From Cannabis sativa (Eukaryota; Streptophyta; Magnoliopsida; Rosales; Cannabaceae), in the NCBI RefSeq assembly GCF_029168945.1, contig NC_083604.1:14190812-14254811 (forward strand): a stretch of DNA of 64,000 nt. The letters are read 5' to 3'. A program made the translations under genes and the position numbers. Below, piece by piece: positions 11,802 through 23,706 of this stretch. Under the pieces are notes generated by a model. The model saw only the letters and a program-made list of their open reading frames with translations, searched no databases and was not told the origin of the DNA. How positions within the stretch are numbered: the first letter of the stretch is position 1; each line of letters begins with the position of its first letter.

Positions 11802-12639
11802 TTTGCCTGATTTGAATGACTGTACTAGGTTGATTACACTAGTTTAACCTAATTAAAATTGAATTAGCAACATAATTAATTTCATTTATTTTGAAATTAA
11901 TTTAGAAAATCATAGTTTAAAGAATTTAATATTCTAAGCTAAACTATATGTATTTTCTTGTATTTAATTAAATATAGAATTATAACCATCTAGATTCTTT
12001 CTGGAACTTATTTTAATTTTTTCATTAAATATTCCTATTTAAGTTGATATTCAGTTATCCATAACTAACCAACTTAAATCTGAATATCTTTTGAATTCAA
12101 AATTTTAAAATTAAGTTGAGGAATTATAGGAATTGGTTATTAAGATTCTTTAGATATTTTTTAAGTTGATATTTTTTAAATATTAACTTAAAATGGAATA
12201 TCTTAGATATTTTTAGGTTAATATCTTTTTGAATATTAACTTAAAATATCTACAAAATTAAGTGGTTACAACTTAATTTTGAATTTAATTAAATCTGATT
12301 TGAAAGATATTTAAGTTGATTTTTTAGATTCTTTCTAAAACAACTTAAACAAGATATTTTCAAATTCGTTCCATTTAAATATTCAAATTTATTTTTTGAA
12401 TTTAATTAATTTATTTAAATCAATTTTAATTTTTAATTTTTCATTATTATATTATGGAACTTGTTCGATATTTATTTGAATTTATTTTTCAAATTAAATA
12501 ATAATTGAAAATTAATTAAAGTTGATTTTATAATTAAACCAACTTTAATTTGTAATTTTTCATTATTATAATATCGAATATTATGATTATACAAAATACA
12601 TATATATATTTTTAAATAATGAGCTTTTAATCAAAAGAT

Positions 12640-13006
12640 ATTCGATCTCCATTGTTGGTCTTACAATAGTTAAACTTATTCAATATAACCTCGAGACGCT
12701 AGACTTCGTCCCCCTATGGATGGTTATTCGTTGAACACTTTTAACACCGTAAGATTTCATTTGATAAGTGTTTTGTGAGTTTTCGTCTCTATTTAGACTC
12801 TCCCCTACGGTGACTACTTAGAGATAAACTCATAGAACATGAAACAATGGTGGAAGCTCATAAAATGAGAATAACCTTGACTCTCGCCTACCGGGACAAC
12901 GTTGGATTCTCATTTTGATTGAATAAAAGGTTGCTAAAATGTTTATTTTAGATGAGCTGACAACTCTATTCAACTAATGTTATCTTTGACTCTCGCCTAC
13001 CGGGAC
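12640..13006 (+). other. Twin-hairpin and twin-repeat block (B)
   Basis: Hairpin 1 is CGTCC 12707-12711 / GGATG 12718-12722, which differs from the CCTCC/GGAGG of A and F on both arms. The 19-bp repeat GACTCTCGCCTACCGGGAC is at 12879-12897 and 12988-13006. Element D carries this shorter repeat form; A, F and G the 20-bp form. Confidence 0.65.
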
Positions 13007-13243
13007 ACTGTATTTCATTATGTTGGAAACCTTGGAAAATAACTATGTTAGATTTAGTATTTCTATAACATATGACATTACTTCTTATTTTCTAAACTTG
13101 TGTATGAATTTTGAACCAAAACCTTACTTCTGTTTTATTGATGTGTTGTAGTGTCTATAATCCCCTTCTCATTCCACTCCTAGTTAATATCTTAGCAATT
13201 GAACTTGAAGTTATAAACTCCTTGTCAGAGTAATACTTCACAT

Positions 13244-13912
13244 ATGCTCATGATGGACTTTAAGTTCCAGAAAGCAGGTAAGCTGGGAATTGTTCACTCT
13301 GAAGAGCAAATAGTTCATAACGCCATAAATCCTACTACTTCAAGCTTAGTTGAGAAGATAAGAGAAAGTGATTCTACTTCCTCAAGTTATACTTCACAAC
13401 AAAATGAACTAGCAAGAACAACAATTAACAAACGAATAAGCAGTAATGCTTTAGTCTTCGAATCATGTGTGTTAGAGAATGATAAATCCATTTGGATTCT
13501 TGATTCTGGGTCTACAAACCATGTAAGTTGTTCATTGCAATTGCTTGAGAATTGGAATTATTTGAAATCCGGAGAGTTGAAACTTAAAGTTGGTAATGGC
13601 GAAATGGTTTCGGTTAGAGCTAGAGGAAAAGCCAAACTCAAGTTTCAAAACAAAATTTTGGAATTAGACAATGTCTTATACATTCCAAATTTCAGTAGAA
13701 ACTTGGTTTCTGTTTCATGCTTACAATTGCAACAATACAAATTAGATTTTTCGGATTCTGGTTCTACCATTTCTCGAAATGACATTCAGATTTGTGTTGC
13801 ATCCATGGAACATGGGCTTTATGTTCTTAGACCAGAAACACCATTTGCTCTACATAACGAACTTTTTAAAGTAGCTAAACCTAGAAACCCCAAAAAAGTA
13901 AAAGATCGATGA
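13244..13912 (+). pseudogene. pol: Copia pol, 5' part (protease), ends at a frameshift
   Basis: 222 codons from ATG 13244, the first ATG after the predicted leader acceptor (13151). It has no gag domain or zinc knuckle upstream, unlike normal copia gag-pol. Residues 83-95 hold the aspartic protease site (WILDSGSTNHV; Asp87-Ser88-Gly89). The pre-integrase region follows. The frame ends at TGA 13910-13912, after an A-rich run at about 13890-13903. The next domain continues in another frame from about 13914, so a small indel near here separates the protease from the rest. It could be inactivating damage or, less likely, a programmed shift. Confidence 0.88.
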
Positions 13913-13913
13913 T

Positions 13914-16604
13914 GATAATGAAACATATCTATGGCATTTACGTTTAGGTCATATAGGCTTTGATAGACTCAATAGGCTCACCAAAGACGGTCCATTGAAA
14001 AATGTCGTCTTAGGTGAACTGCCAGTATGCGAGTCCTGCCTAGAAGGAAAAATGACTAAACGTTCTTTCTCTGCAAAGGGAGAGCGTGCCAAAATCCCTC
14101 TAGGGTTAGTGCATTCCGATGTCTGCGGACCTTTGAATGTCAAAGCCCGAGGTGGTTATGAGTACTTCGTCACTTTCATTGACGATTACTCTAGATATGG
14201 ACATATTTACCTTATGCATAAGAAATCTGAAACATTTGCAAAGTTTCAAGAATTTCATGCTTTGGCCCAAAACCAATTAGGTAAATCATTAAAGATCTTG
14301 CGAACTGATAGGGGTGGAGAATATATGGATATGCAGTTCAAAGATCATTTAATTGAACTTGGAATTGAATCTCAATTAACCGCCCCTAGCACTCCACAGC
14401 AAAATGGAGTTGCAGAAAGACGGAATCGCACGCTTTTGGAAATGGTTAGGTCTATGCTTAGTTTTTCAACTCTACCTACGTCCTTCTGGGGATATGCAAT
14501 TCAGATGGCAACTGATATTTTAAATGTTGTTCCATCTAAATCAATCCCTAAGACACCTTTAGAACTTTGGAATGGTCGTACACCTAGTTTACGCCATTAC
14601 AGAATCTGGGGGTGCCCTGCTCATGTCTTAAGAAAGAAAGACGGCAAACTTGAGTCACGTACTGAAGTTTGCATGTTTGTCGGTAATTCTAAAGAGACTA
14701 GGGGTGGACTATTTTATAGTCGCAAGGATGATAAAGTGTTTGTTTCTACAAATGCCACTTTCCTTGAAGATGACTATATTAAGAATTTCAAATCACAAAG
14801 TAAAGTAGTGTTGGAGGAAATGCTTTCAGATATAAGTCCTTCCAATGTTCCGTTCTCTTCCACACGTGAAGAGGACAATCCCACTCCCTCAGTTGAACAA
14901 ACTGAGAAATCTACTACTAAAGTTTCTGTTCAGAAGACAACCGTACCTCGTCGTAGTGGGAGGGTTTCAACAAAACCTGCTCGTTATGGCTTGGATGGTG
15001 AAATCAATATGGTCGTAGGTGACGGTATTGATGACGATCCATTAACCTATAAACAGGCAATGGCTAGTCCGCAACGGAAACGATGGTCAGCCGGCATGGA
15101 TTCAGAAATGGATTCCATGAAAAAGAACAAAGTCTGGGTATATGTAGACGCACCTGACGACTATCACCCGATAGGATGCAAGTGGGTTTACAAGAAGAAA
15201 AGAGGAGCTGGAGGCGAAGTCGAAACTTTTAAAGCTAGACTTGTAGCCAAGGGTTATACCCAAAGAGAAGGCGTGGACTATGAGGAAACTTTTAGTCCTG
15301 TTTCCATGCTCAAATCCATCCGAATTCTTCTCTCCATAGCTGCTGCTTTCGATTATGAAATCTGGCAAATGGATGTCAAGACTGCCTTCCTTAATGGGGT
15401 ACTTGAAGAAACCATCTATATGGAGCAACCAGAAGGTTATGTTCTTCCTGGGCAAGAAAAGAAAGTTTGCAAGTTAAACAAGTCTATCTATGGACTTAAG
15501 CAAGCTTCTCGCTCATGGAACAAAAGGTTTGATGAAATCATCAAGACCTACGGCTTTCTTCAGAATGAAGATGAACCTTGTGTTTACCAACTCAAGGAAG
15601 ACCAAATAGTAGTATTCCTGGTCCTTTATGTTGATGACATTTTGATCATTGGAAACAATATCAAGAAAATGACTCACATTAAGGAATGGCTCAACACTCA
15701 ATTCGAAATGAAAGATTTGGGTGAAGCAGCCTATGTTCTTGGTATTCAGATTATCAGAAACCGGAAGAACAGATCTCTTGCTCTCTCTCAAACAACCTAC
15801 ATAGACAAAGTCTTAGAGAGATTCTTCATGAACAATGCCAATGGGGCAAACATGCCCTCTAGATTTGGTATTCGTCTATCTAAGGAACAGTCACCGACTG
15901 ATCCTCAAGAGATAGAGGACATGGCAAATATTCCCTATGCCTCTGCAGTTGGAAGTCTAATGTATGCAATGTTGTGCACTAGACCTGACATCTGTTATGC
16001 TGTTGGAATTGTGAGCAGGTATCAGTCTAATCCAGGACAAGAACATTGGAATGCAGTTAAGTATATTCTGAAATACTTAAAGAGTACAAGGAATTTTGTG
16101 TTAGTCTACAAGGGTGGTGCTTTAAATCCCATAGGCTACACTGATTCAGATTTCCAGGCAAGTCTTGAAGACAGGAAATCAACATCTGGGATGGTGTTTA
16201 CTCTTGGGGGTGGAGCGGTGGTTTGGAGAAGTGCTAAACAAACCTCGATATCGGACTCAACTATGGAAGCTGAATACATAGCAGCAGCCGAAGCTGCTAA
16301 AGAACTTGTCTGGCTAAGAAAGTTCTTCACCAGCATAGGAGTTGTTCCTGGAATGGAAAAGCCTCTGGTACTACTCTGTGATAACAATGGAGCAATAGCA
16401 AACAGCAAAGAACCTCGAAGCCACAAGAGAAGCAAACACATTGAAAGGAAGTATCACATTATCAGAGAATACGTGGCAAGAGGGGATGTACTAGTTGAGA
16501 AAGTCGACACAGAGGACAACCTGGCTGATCCATTTACCAAAGTCTTGGCCGTGACAGCCTTTGAAAAGCACCGTCAGAATTTAGGATTAATTGATATGTA
16601 CTAA
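13914..16604 (+). CDS. pol: Copia pol, main part: integrase, reverse transcriptase, RNase H
   Basis: Long open frame in a different frame from the protease; homology begins about 13914 although the first usable start in frame is a TTG at 13995. In order: the His-His (HLRLGH) and Cys-Cys (CESC) pairs of the integrase zinc finger; the integrase core with Asp42, Asp105 and Glu141 (counted from 13995; D-35-E spacing); the proline/serine-rich linker; RT with the YVDD box at residues 545-548; and RNase H with acidic residues in YTDSD, MEAEY and CDNNGA, then a late His. It ends DPFTKVL...DMY at TAA 16602-16604. All visible catalytic residues are present and no stop interrupts 869 codons. Replication would need Gag supplied from elsewhere, and this copy lost continuity with its protease. 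Confidence 0.92.
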   Translation, partial: DNETYLWHLRLGHIGFDRLNRLTKDGPLKNVVLGELPVCESCLEGKMTKRSFSAKGERAKIPLGLVHSDVCGPLNVKARGGYEYFVTFIDDYSRYGHIYLMHKKSETFAKFQEFHALAQNQLGKSLKILRTDRGGEYMDMQFKDHLIELGIESQLTAPSTPQQNGVAERRNRTLLEMVRSMLSFSTLPTSFWGYAIQMATDILNVVPSKSIPKTPLELWNGRTPSLRHYRIWGCPAHVLRKKDGKLESRTEVCMFVGNSKETRGGLFYSRKDDKVFVSTNATFLEDDYIKNFKSQSKVVLEEMLSDISPSNVPFSSTREEDNPTPSVEQTEKSTTKVSVQKTTVPRRSGRVSTKPARYGLDGEINMVVGDGIDDDPLTYKQAMASPQRKRWSAGMDSEMDSMKKNKVWVYVDAPDDYHPIGCKWVYKKKRGAGGEVETFKARLVAKGYTQREGVDYEETFSPVSMLKSIRILLSIAAAFDYEIWQMDVKTAFLNGVLEETIYMEQPEGYVLPGQEKKVCKLNKSIYGLKQASRSWNKRFDEIIKTYGFLQNEDEPCVYQLKEDQIVVFLVLYVDDILIIGNNIKKMTHIKEWLNTQFEMKDLGEAAYVLGIQIIRNRKNRSLALSQTTYIDKVLERFFMNNANGANMPSRFGIRLSKEQSPTDPQEIEDMANIPYASAVGSLMYAMLCTRPDICYAVGIVSRYQSNPGQEHWNAVKYILKYLKSTRNFVLVYKGGALNPIGYTDSDFQASLEDRKSTSGMVFTLGGGAVVWRSAKQTSISDSTMEAEYIAAAEAAKELVWLRKFFTSIGVVPGMEKPLVLLCDNNGAIANSKEPRSHKRSKHIERKYHIIREYVARGDVLVEKVDTEDNLADPFTKVLAVTAFEKHRQNLGLIDMY

Positions 16605-16620
16605 TTAGTTTTATATTAGT

Positions 16621-16633
16621 GCAAGTGGGAGTT
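16621..16633 (+). promoter_or_regulatory. Polypurine tract of B
   Basis: GCAAGTGGGAGTT, 17 bases after the pol stop and directly before the 3' LTR. Confidence 0.85.
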
Positions 16634-18523
16634 TGTTAGGTTTTATGCCCTAAATAAAACTCCATTTCAATGTAATCTATTTTATTCAACATCAATAAAG
16701 AAACAGAAGTATTTTTCATTCATTTGTATATGTTTTGGTTCACTTTATCAATAGCTTGTCTATTTGATTTATAAATTCATCTTAAATCCTTTTCACATAC
16801 TTGATCATGTTTATTGTGCTGTCATCACATTGGAAAGTAAACATGACTATGTGAATTGTTTCCTAGATTTATCAGACACAGGGTTTTACTGATATGATAA
16901 TCTACAACAAGAGTTTACTTGTATTTGGAGAAATACTATGTTCTTTCCAGAACATTGGTTAAAGTAAAGCTCAGGTTGGATGCATGGAGTATGCATTGGA
17001 AGGGACCGATATTGAACTTTGACTTAGATTTAATTAAACTTACCGTAAAATCTATTCAAGTCAATATCGCCAAGTTGATCCTAGATCAAATGATCTTAAT
17101 CCTGTTATGATTAGGCTCAATCTTGAAAGGCTATTCGTGTTCCTTTGAATTGTTAGTTAAGCCTACTTTTAGGTCAGGGTGATACATACTTTTTGGGAAC
17201 ACGGTAGTGCAATTGAGTGGGAGCGCTAGCATAAACATGGAATCTATAGCTTCTATCTGGCAAATAGTAAGCAAAGGATGATTTCCTTCGAGCTTGACCA
17301 AACGAAAATAAATGGTGGAGATCTCATTTCACATAAGCTGAAATATCATTTATACGGGGTCAAGTGTTTTAAGGATAAAATACATAGTAGGGTGTTACGG
17401 TAATTTAATCCCTTTACTATGTAGATCATTCATATAGAGGATCATTGATCACATTAGGATTATAACAATGGATAACTAATGATGTGTCTATATGGTGGAA
17501 CATATAGAGCATTCTATATACTGAGAGTGCAATTCTAAGTTCTATGCGTGGATTCAACGAAGAATTAATAAGTTAGTGAATTTTAGTGCTAAATTCTTGA
17601 TCTACTTATTGGAAGCTCGGTTATATAGACCCATGGTCCCCCCACTAGTTGAGATAATATTGCTTGTAAGACTCATGTAATTGGTTTTGATTAATCAATT
17701 ATAATTCACGAATTAGACTATGTCTATTTGTGAAATTTTCACTAAGTAAGGGCGAAATTCTAAAGAAAGAGTTAACAGGGGCATATTTGTTAATTATGAT
17801 ACTTTGTATGGTTCAATTAATAAATATGATAAATGACAGTATTATTTAATAATTATTTATAGTTATTAAATAGTTGGATTGGCATTTAAATGATTGAATT
17901 AGGAAATTGGCATTTTTGAGAAAATCAGATACAAAAGGTGGTAAAATTGCAAAATTGCAAAAATCAAGGCCCAGTCCACCTAGCCAGGGCCGGCCACCTA
18001 TGTTATCTTTTTTAAATGATTTTTTTTCATTATTTTAATGCCATATAATTCAAATCTAACCCTAGTGGAATGCTATAAATAGATAGTGAAGGCTTCAGGA
18101 AAATTACACTTTCTGAATCAGAAAAACCTGAGCCTCCACTCTCTTCTCTAGCCGCCACTCTCTCTCTCTATTCTTCATCTATATTTCGAACCTCTCTTAG
18201 TGATTAGAGTAGTGCCCACACACATCAAGTAATACCTCAATCATAGTGAGGAAGATTGTGAAGAAAGATCATCAGCAAAGGAGATTCAGCATCAAGGATT
18301 CAGAGAAGAAGATCCAGGTTCAGATCTTGATAATACTCTGCTACAGAAAGGAATCAAGGGTTAGAGATCTGAACGGAAGGAGTCATTATATTCCGCTGCA
18401 CCCAATGTAAGGTTTCTTAAACTTTATATGTGTTTAATTTATCGTTTTAGAAAGTTCATATTTAGGATGTTAATAAACATACTTGTGAGTAGATCTAAGA
18501 TCCTGGTAAAATAATATCCAACA
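16634..18523 (+). repeat. Element B 3' LTR
   Basis: 1890 bp, nearly identical to 8463-10354. Differences seen by eye are single bases or 1-3-base indels (for example near 16857, 17029, 17132, 17410, 17760, 17878, 18200, 18230). TATAAATA is at 18074-18081. The TSD ACTTA follows. Confidence 0.93.
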
Positions 18524-18528
18524 ACTTA

Positions 18529-20167
18529 CACTTGGAGTAAGTGTTATGTTCTTTCCAGAACATTCGTAAAGTATACTAGTTTCGAATGTATGGAGTATAC
18601 ATTGGACTGGACCGATATTGAACTTGGTCAAAGATATTATAAACTTACCGTTCTATCTTTCCAAGTCAATATCAGAAGTTGATCTGAGATTAAAAGAATC
18701 TAAATCTTGATATGCTTAGGCTCAATCTCAGGAGTGATATTCATGTTCTTTGATTTATTAGTTAAGCCTACTTTTGGGTCAGGGTGATACGTATATTTTG
18801 GGAACATGATAGCATAACTGAGTGGGAGTGTTGAACATAAATATGGAATCTATAGCTTCTACTGGTGTATAGAAGTCAAGTGATGATTCCCTTCGAGCTT
18901 AGTTAAATAGAAGTAAATGGATGAGCTCTTGTTTCAGTGACTATATATTAGATCACTAAAACATCAATTACAGGTAACTAAGTGTTCTAAGGGGCAAAAT
19001 ACATTGAGGGGTGTAAACGGTAAATTTGTTCCATCTCGATGTAAATCATCTATATAGAGGATCTTTTAATCACATTAAGATTATAATAATGGTTAAATGA
19101 GATAGCATATGGATATCGTGAAACATATAATATGCTCTATATAAGTCTGAGAGTGCAGTTCCAAGTTCTAAGAGTGGATTCAACAAGGAATTAATAAGTT
19201 AGGGATTTACTTGGTAAATCGGTTCAACTTATTGGAAGCTCAACAATATAGATCCATGGTCCCCATTCTAGTTGAGACTATACTCTTTGTAAGAGTCTAT
19301 AATTGATTTATGATTAATCAATTATAATTCTAAAAGTTAGACTATGTCTAATTTGTGAATTCTCACTGTTTAAGGATGAAATTGTAAATAAAAGGGTTTC
19401 TAGGTTTAATTATTAATTGAGAGACTTTGCATGTCTAATTAATAATTATTTTTAAATCACAATATTATTTAATAATCTATTTTAGTTATTAAATAATTAG
19501 TTTGGCATTTAAATGGTTAGAATTGGAAAAATGGCATTTTTGGAGAAATATAAATAAAATTGAGGAAACTGCAAAATCCAAGTGAGGCCTATAACACACC
19601 ATGGCCGGCCACTCCATTTTCATGTTTTCCAATTATTATTTTCAATTTTAATTTCCATGTAATTGCTAATCAAAGCCTAGCAATAATAGGAAAGTGGTGG
19701 ATCACACTAAATAAGGCAGTTAATCAATTACACAGTAAAAGAGGAAACTGCTTATTTGGAAAGTTGAGCTCTCCCTTTTCCCTATATATAGCAGCCCTTG
19801 TTCTCTTCTCTTGAATGCATCATAACCCACGAAATCAAGAGAGAAAAAGAGAGAGAAATTTTCGAAATCTTTGTGAGAGAGAAGTGCCCACACACATCAT
19901 TCAGTACCTCAATCATAGTTTGGAAGACTGTGAAGGATCACATCCAACTGAAGGACATTCGGGCTCAGATCTTGATTATACTCTGCTACAGACAGGAATC
20001 AAGGGTTAGAGATCTGAGTGGAAGGAGACACTTAATTCCGCTGCCATCACTGTAAGTTATTCTTAACTTTTATGTGTTTTGTTTATCATTTTAGAAGTTC
20101 ATATTTAGGTTGTTAAATCAACATACTTGTGAGTAGATCTAAGATCCTGGTAAAATTAATTCCAACA
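18529..20167 (+). mobile_element. Element A 3' LTR, right part
   Basis: Continues the LTR cut at 8462. The reconstructed LTR is about 1.92 kb, close to the 1910 bp of F. It has a TATATA box near 19785 and a conserved GTAAGT donor at 20052. It ends AATTCCAACA at 20167. Its last about 530 bp match 1-530. Confidence 0.9.
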
Positions 20168-20346
20168 TGGAGAACCTATCATGTCGGGTCAACAGTTGTA
20201 TTGCATCTTGTACGATCATGAAACTTTCAATGAATTTCATGACGTAGTATCCACACTGTTTGTTGTCGGGTTGTTGAGGACAGATAAGAATCATCCACTG
20301 GGTAGGTCGATCAGGTCGTCCTATCATTTGGTTATACATGGTGAAC
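20168..20346 (-). pseudogene. Fragment of a Ulp1-type (C48) protease exon
   Basis: On the minus strand this short piece encodes about 60 residues with PQQPDNKQCGYYVMKF, the Gln...Asp-Cys-Gly-Tyr-Tyr-Val signature around the catalytic Cys of Ulp1/SUMO-type cysteine proteases. The His and Asp part is absent. Just upstream on that strand TTTTTGTGTAG looks like an intron acceptor, so this may be one exon. In plants this domain is common in DNA transposons (CACTA, Mutator-like) as well as in host ULP genes; I cannot tell which. It abuts the end of element A's LTR and is probably the sequence A inserted into. Confidence 0.55.
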
Positions 20347-20399
20347 GATCTACACAAAAAGTAAATTTAATTAGCATATATAAATTTATAAATAAAGAA

Positions 20400-23300
20400 C
20401 ATGCTTACTTTCAAATGGATATAGGCATATTTTCTCTTAGCAGAGAATGATCTTGTCAAAACCGCTATGGACAAGATACAATGCCATAGATATATAATTT
20501 TCATGGTTATGGTACATCCTGGTCACAGAATACAAAACTCATAATCCATACATAAACATACAGTTTGGATCTATAGACAGAAAATAGATATTAAAACTTG
20601 TGAAAGTCATACTGTATTGTCCAATGTACTCTAGGAAACTGAAATTTTAAATTTCTACTTGGAATCTAAAATTTAAAGTCAAAGACTTAAATTTATACCA
20701 AATATACAATGAGTGATTATTCTTTCTTGAACTACCACTACTAATTTAACTCTAAGTCTAAGTTGCCTTAAGTAAACATATACAAGTAGGAGATTTCTAA
20801 GATCGAGGATTTATATCATTTCGAGATAGAATGTCAGGAATATAGTCATCTGTGCCATTCAATTTCATAGAAGAAAGTAGAATGACATCATAAGCAGATG
20901 ATTTATAAACCATTCATCTAATGATATACTATTTAAGAAAATTCAAAATGAAAAAGCTAAGAGGAAAAATAAAAAATAATTTCGATTAAAATAAGAATCC
21001 AACGATGTCCTGGTAAGCGAGAGTCAAAGTCATTCTTATTTTATAAACTTCTTCATTGTTTCATATTGTAAATACTAATCTAAGTGTCATCTTTGGATGT
21101 ACAACTAGATGTTGCATTTACAAATACTTATCTGTTGAGATCTAACACTATTATGTTTGTCTAACAGATGACAATCCTTTGGGATTTGTCCCATTAAAAA
21201 CAACAAGGTAATTTAGACCAACAATGAAAATTCGAAATTATACTACAATTAATAACAGAATGGTTCAATATAAATTTATACACAATTCATAAATTATTAA
21301 GCATTTAGCAAATAATTACAAAGACATGTGAAAATACAAAACTATCATATCTTATAAATAATTTCCAAGATTTTCAACAAACTGACACAGTGTCCCAGTA
21401 GGCGAGAGTCAAAGTAATCATTTATTGAATAGAGTAGTCAGCTCATCTAAAATGGACACTATTCTAGCAACCTTTTATTCGATGAAAATAAGAATCCAAC
21501 GTTGTCCCGGTAGGCAAGAGTCAAGGTTATTCTTATTTTATGAGCTTCCACTATTATTTCATACTTCATAAATTTATCTTAGTAGTCACCGTAGGAGAGA
21601 GTCTAATAGAGACGAAAAACTTACAAAATACTTATCATAAGAGATCGTTACGACGTTAAATGCTTCAACGAATAACCATCCATAAGGGAGGTGAAGTCTA
21701 GCGTCTAGAGGTTATATTGGAAACAATTAATCATGTAGGACCAATAATGGAGATCGAATATCCTTATAACAAAAACTCATTATTTTAAAGAGATGTATTT
21801 TCATTTGATAGTTATTTTAATTTATTTATTTTAATATATATTTATTTAATTAAAATTACTAATTTAGATCACTCTAAATATAAATTTTAATTTAATATTT
21901 ATAAAATTATATCCTTGGAGATCTGAAAAATAAAAATTATGTTCCATCCTTAGTATTAATTTTCAAATAAATATTATAAAAAATTACTTAATTGAAGTTG
22001 GTCCAAAATTAATTAAATAATTAATTTTCAACTCAAATATAATTTTCTATAAATATATATGTGATAGAATTCGAAATCCAATGTATAAAAAAAATACATT
22101 TTTGAAATTCTCTAAAATGAAATAAAATAAAATTGGAAATATATTCTAATTTATGTTGGTCTAAAATTAAATAAATTAATTTTCAACATAAATATAATTT
22201 TCCTATTTAATTAAATATCTTAAGAAAAATATCAAATATTTAAGTGTCTAGAATAAAATCAACTTAAATATTAATTTTCTAATTTAATTAAATATATCTA
22301 GAAAAATACTAAAAAGTCTACCTAAAAAATATCTATCTAAATAATTCATAAACTAATTAGTGATTTTCTAATAATATATTTTAGTCTATTTATTTTAAAT
22401 AAATTATTAATGAAAATTACTTGATTTAAGTTGATCTAAAATTAATTAAAAAAAAAATAATTTTCAACTTTAATCTAATTTTCAAAATTGAAATTTTTTG
22501 AAATATTTGCATTTAAAATAAATAAATGCAATTCAAAATTAGGTGGGAAAGTGATTAAAATAAAATAAAATATATTCTGAAAATTATTCTAATTTAAGTT
22601 GATCTAAAATTAAAAATTTATAACTTAAATATAATTTTCTATTTGATTAAATTTATTAAAATAGAAATAATTAAGTATCCAGAATAAAATTAACTTAATT
22701 ATTAATTCTAATTTAATGTCTAAGAAAATATTCTAATTTAAGTTGGTCTAAAATTAAATAAATTAATTTTCAACTTAAATATATTTTGCTTATTTAATTA
22801 AATTTCTTGAAATAGAAACAAATAATTAAGTATTTTGAATAAAATCAACTTAATTATTAATTCTATTTAAGTTCTAAGAAAAAATATTCTAATTTAAGTT
22901 GGTCTAAAATTAATTAACAAATTAATTTTCAACTTAAATATATTTTTCTACTTAATTAATTATTAAAAAATATAAATTAGTTACTAGAAATCACTATCTA
23001 GAGTATTTCATAAAACTAAGTGTGTCTTTCTAAATTAATTTTAAAATAATTCAATGAAAAATTAGTTTCATTTATTTCAAAATTAATGATGTTGCTAATT
23101 CAATTTTAATTAGGTTAAACTAGTATAATTAGCCCAATACAATTATTTAAATAAGACAAATGAACTTTCACAATTGGAGTTGTTTATGTGAGGAAGGGCT
23201 GGGTTCAGTATGTTGTACCCACTACTAATGACCCCCTAACTCTCACATAAGACCCATAGGAGAGGAATTCAACCTTTCATTAAATAATTATTATTCATTG

Positions 23301-23706
23301 AATAAGCCCAATACTAATTGGGCCTAAATAAAACTATCATAAGTGATATTTTATTTCAAGCAACTAGTCCATTTAAATATCTAGAAATAAATGGGCTTCC
23401 TATATGCATCTAAGTCCAAAAGTAAACATATAGGCTCACACAGGTGAAATTGATTTGGATGGGCCCTATCATGTTTTTAGGTTTACACAGATGAAAGAAG
23501 TACAAAATTTACATGTTACAAATTATTTATAAGATCTATTGACAATTGGACTATGATTAAAATCAAATCATTGGATTTGTCAATAAGTTAATCATAGCAA
23601 TTTAGATCAGATAAATAATAGGTTTGTTAAAATAGTTTTGAATAAATAATATAAATATAACAAATAATGTCCATGTAACAAATGTGAAATAAGGTATTAA
23701 TATAAT
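20400..23706 (-). mobile_element. Copia internal remnant D (leader plus pol scraps, no LTR)
   Basis: Minus-strand internal region of the same copia group. 20405-20990 matches eroded pol as in G 36230-36800. Two copies of the twin-hairpin block follow (20990-21240 and 21390-21740). Then comes an AT-rich leader with the branched stem-loop near 23165-23260. Neither gag nor LTR is seen. The last about 70 bp before 23706 no longer match the other leaders. It is truncated on the left next to the Ulp1 scrap and interrupted on the right by gypsy E. Confidence 0.75.

Larger units (their letters stand above)
10369..13151 (+). other. Untranslated leader of element B (no gene)
   Basis: AT-rich non-coding leader. 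Recognisable parts: an inverted-repeat-rich AAGATATTT block (10955-11125), the branched stem-loop (11708-11801) and the twin-hairpin/twin-repeat block (12640-13006). A predicted splice acceptor (GTTGTAG) ends at 13151. There is no ATG from there to 13244. Confidence 0.8.
8463..18523 (+). mobile_element. Copia element B, complete 10.06-kb Angela/BARE-like element without gag
   Basis: LTRs at 8463-10354 and 16634-18523 flank a primer site, a 2.8-kb leader, pol and a polypurine tract. The target duplication ACTTA is exact (8458-8462 and 18524-18528). By eye the two LTRs differ at only about eight sites in 1.89 kb, so insertion is recent. No gag is present: the predicted leader acceptor is followed by pol. 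Two features suggest the Angela/BARE group: the long LTRs with a long leader, and an integrase/RT that reads like that group. The lineage call needs a tree. Confidence 0.93.
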
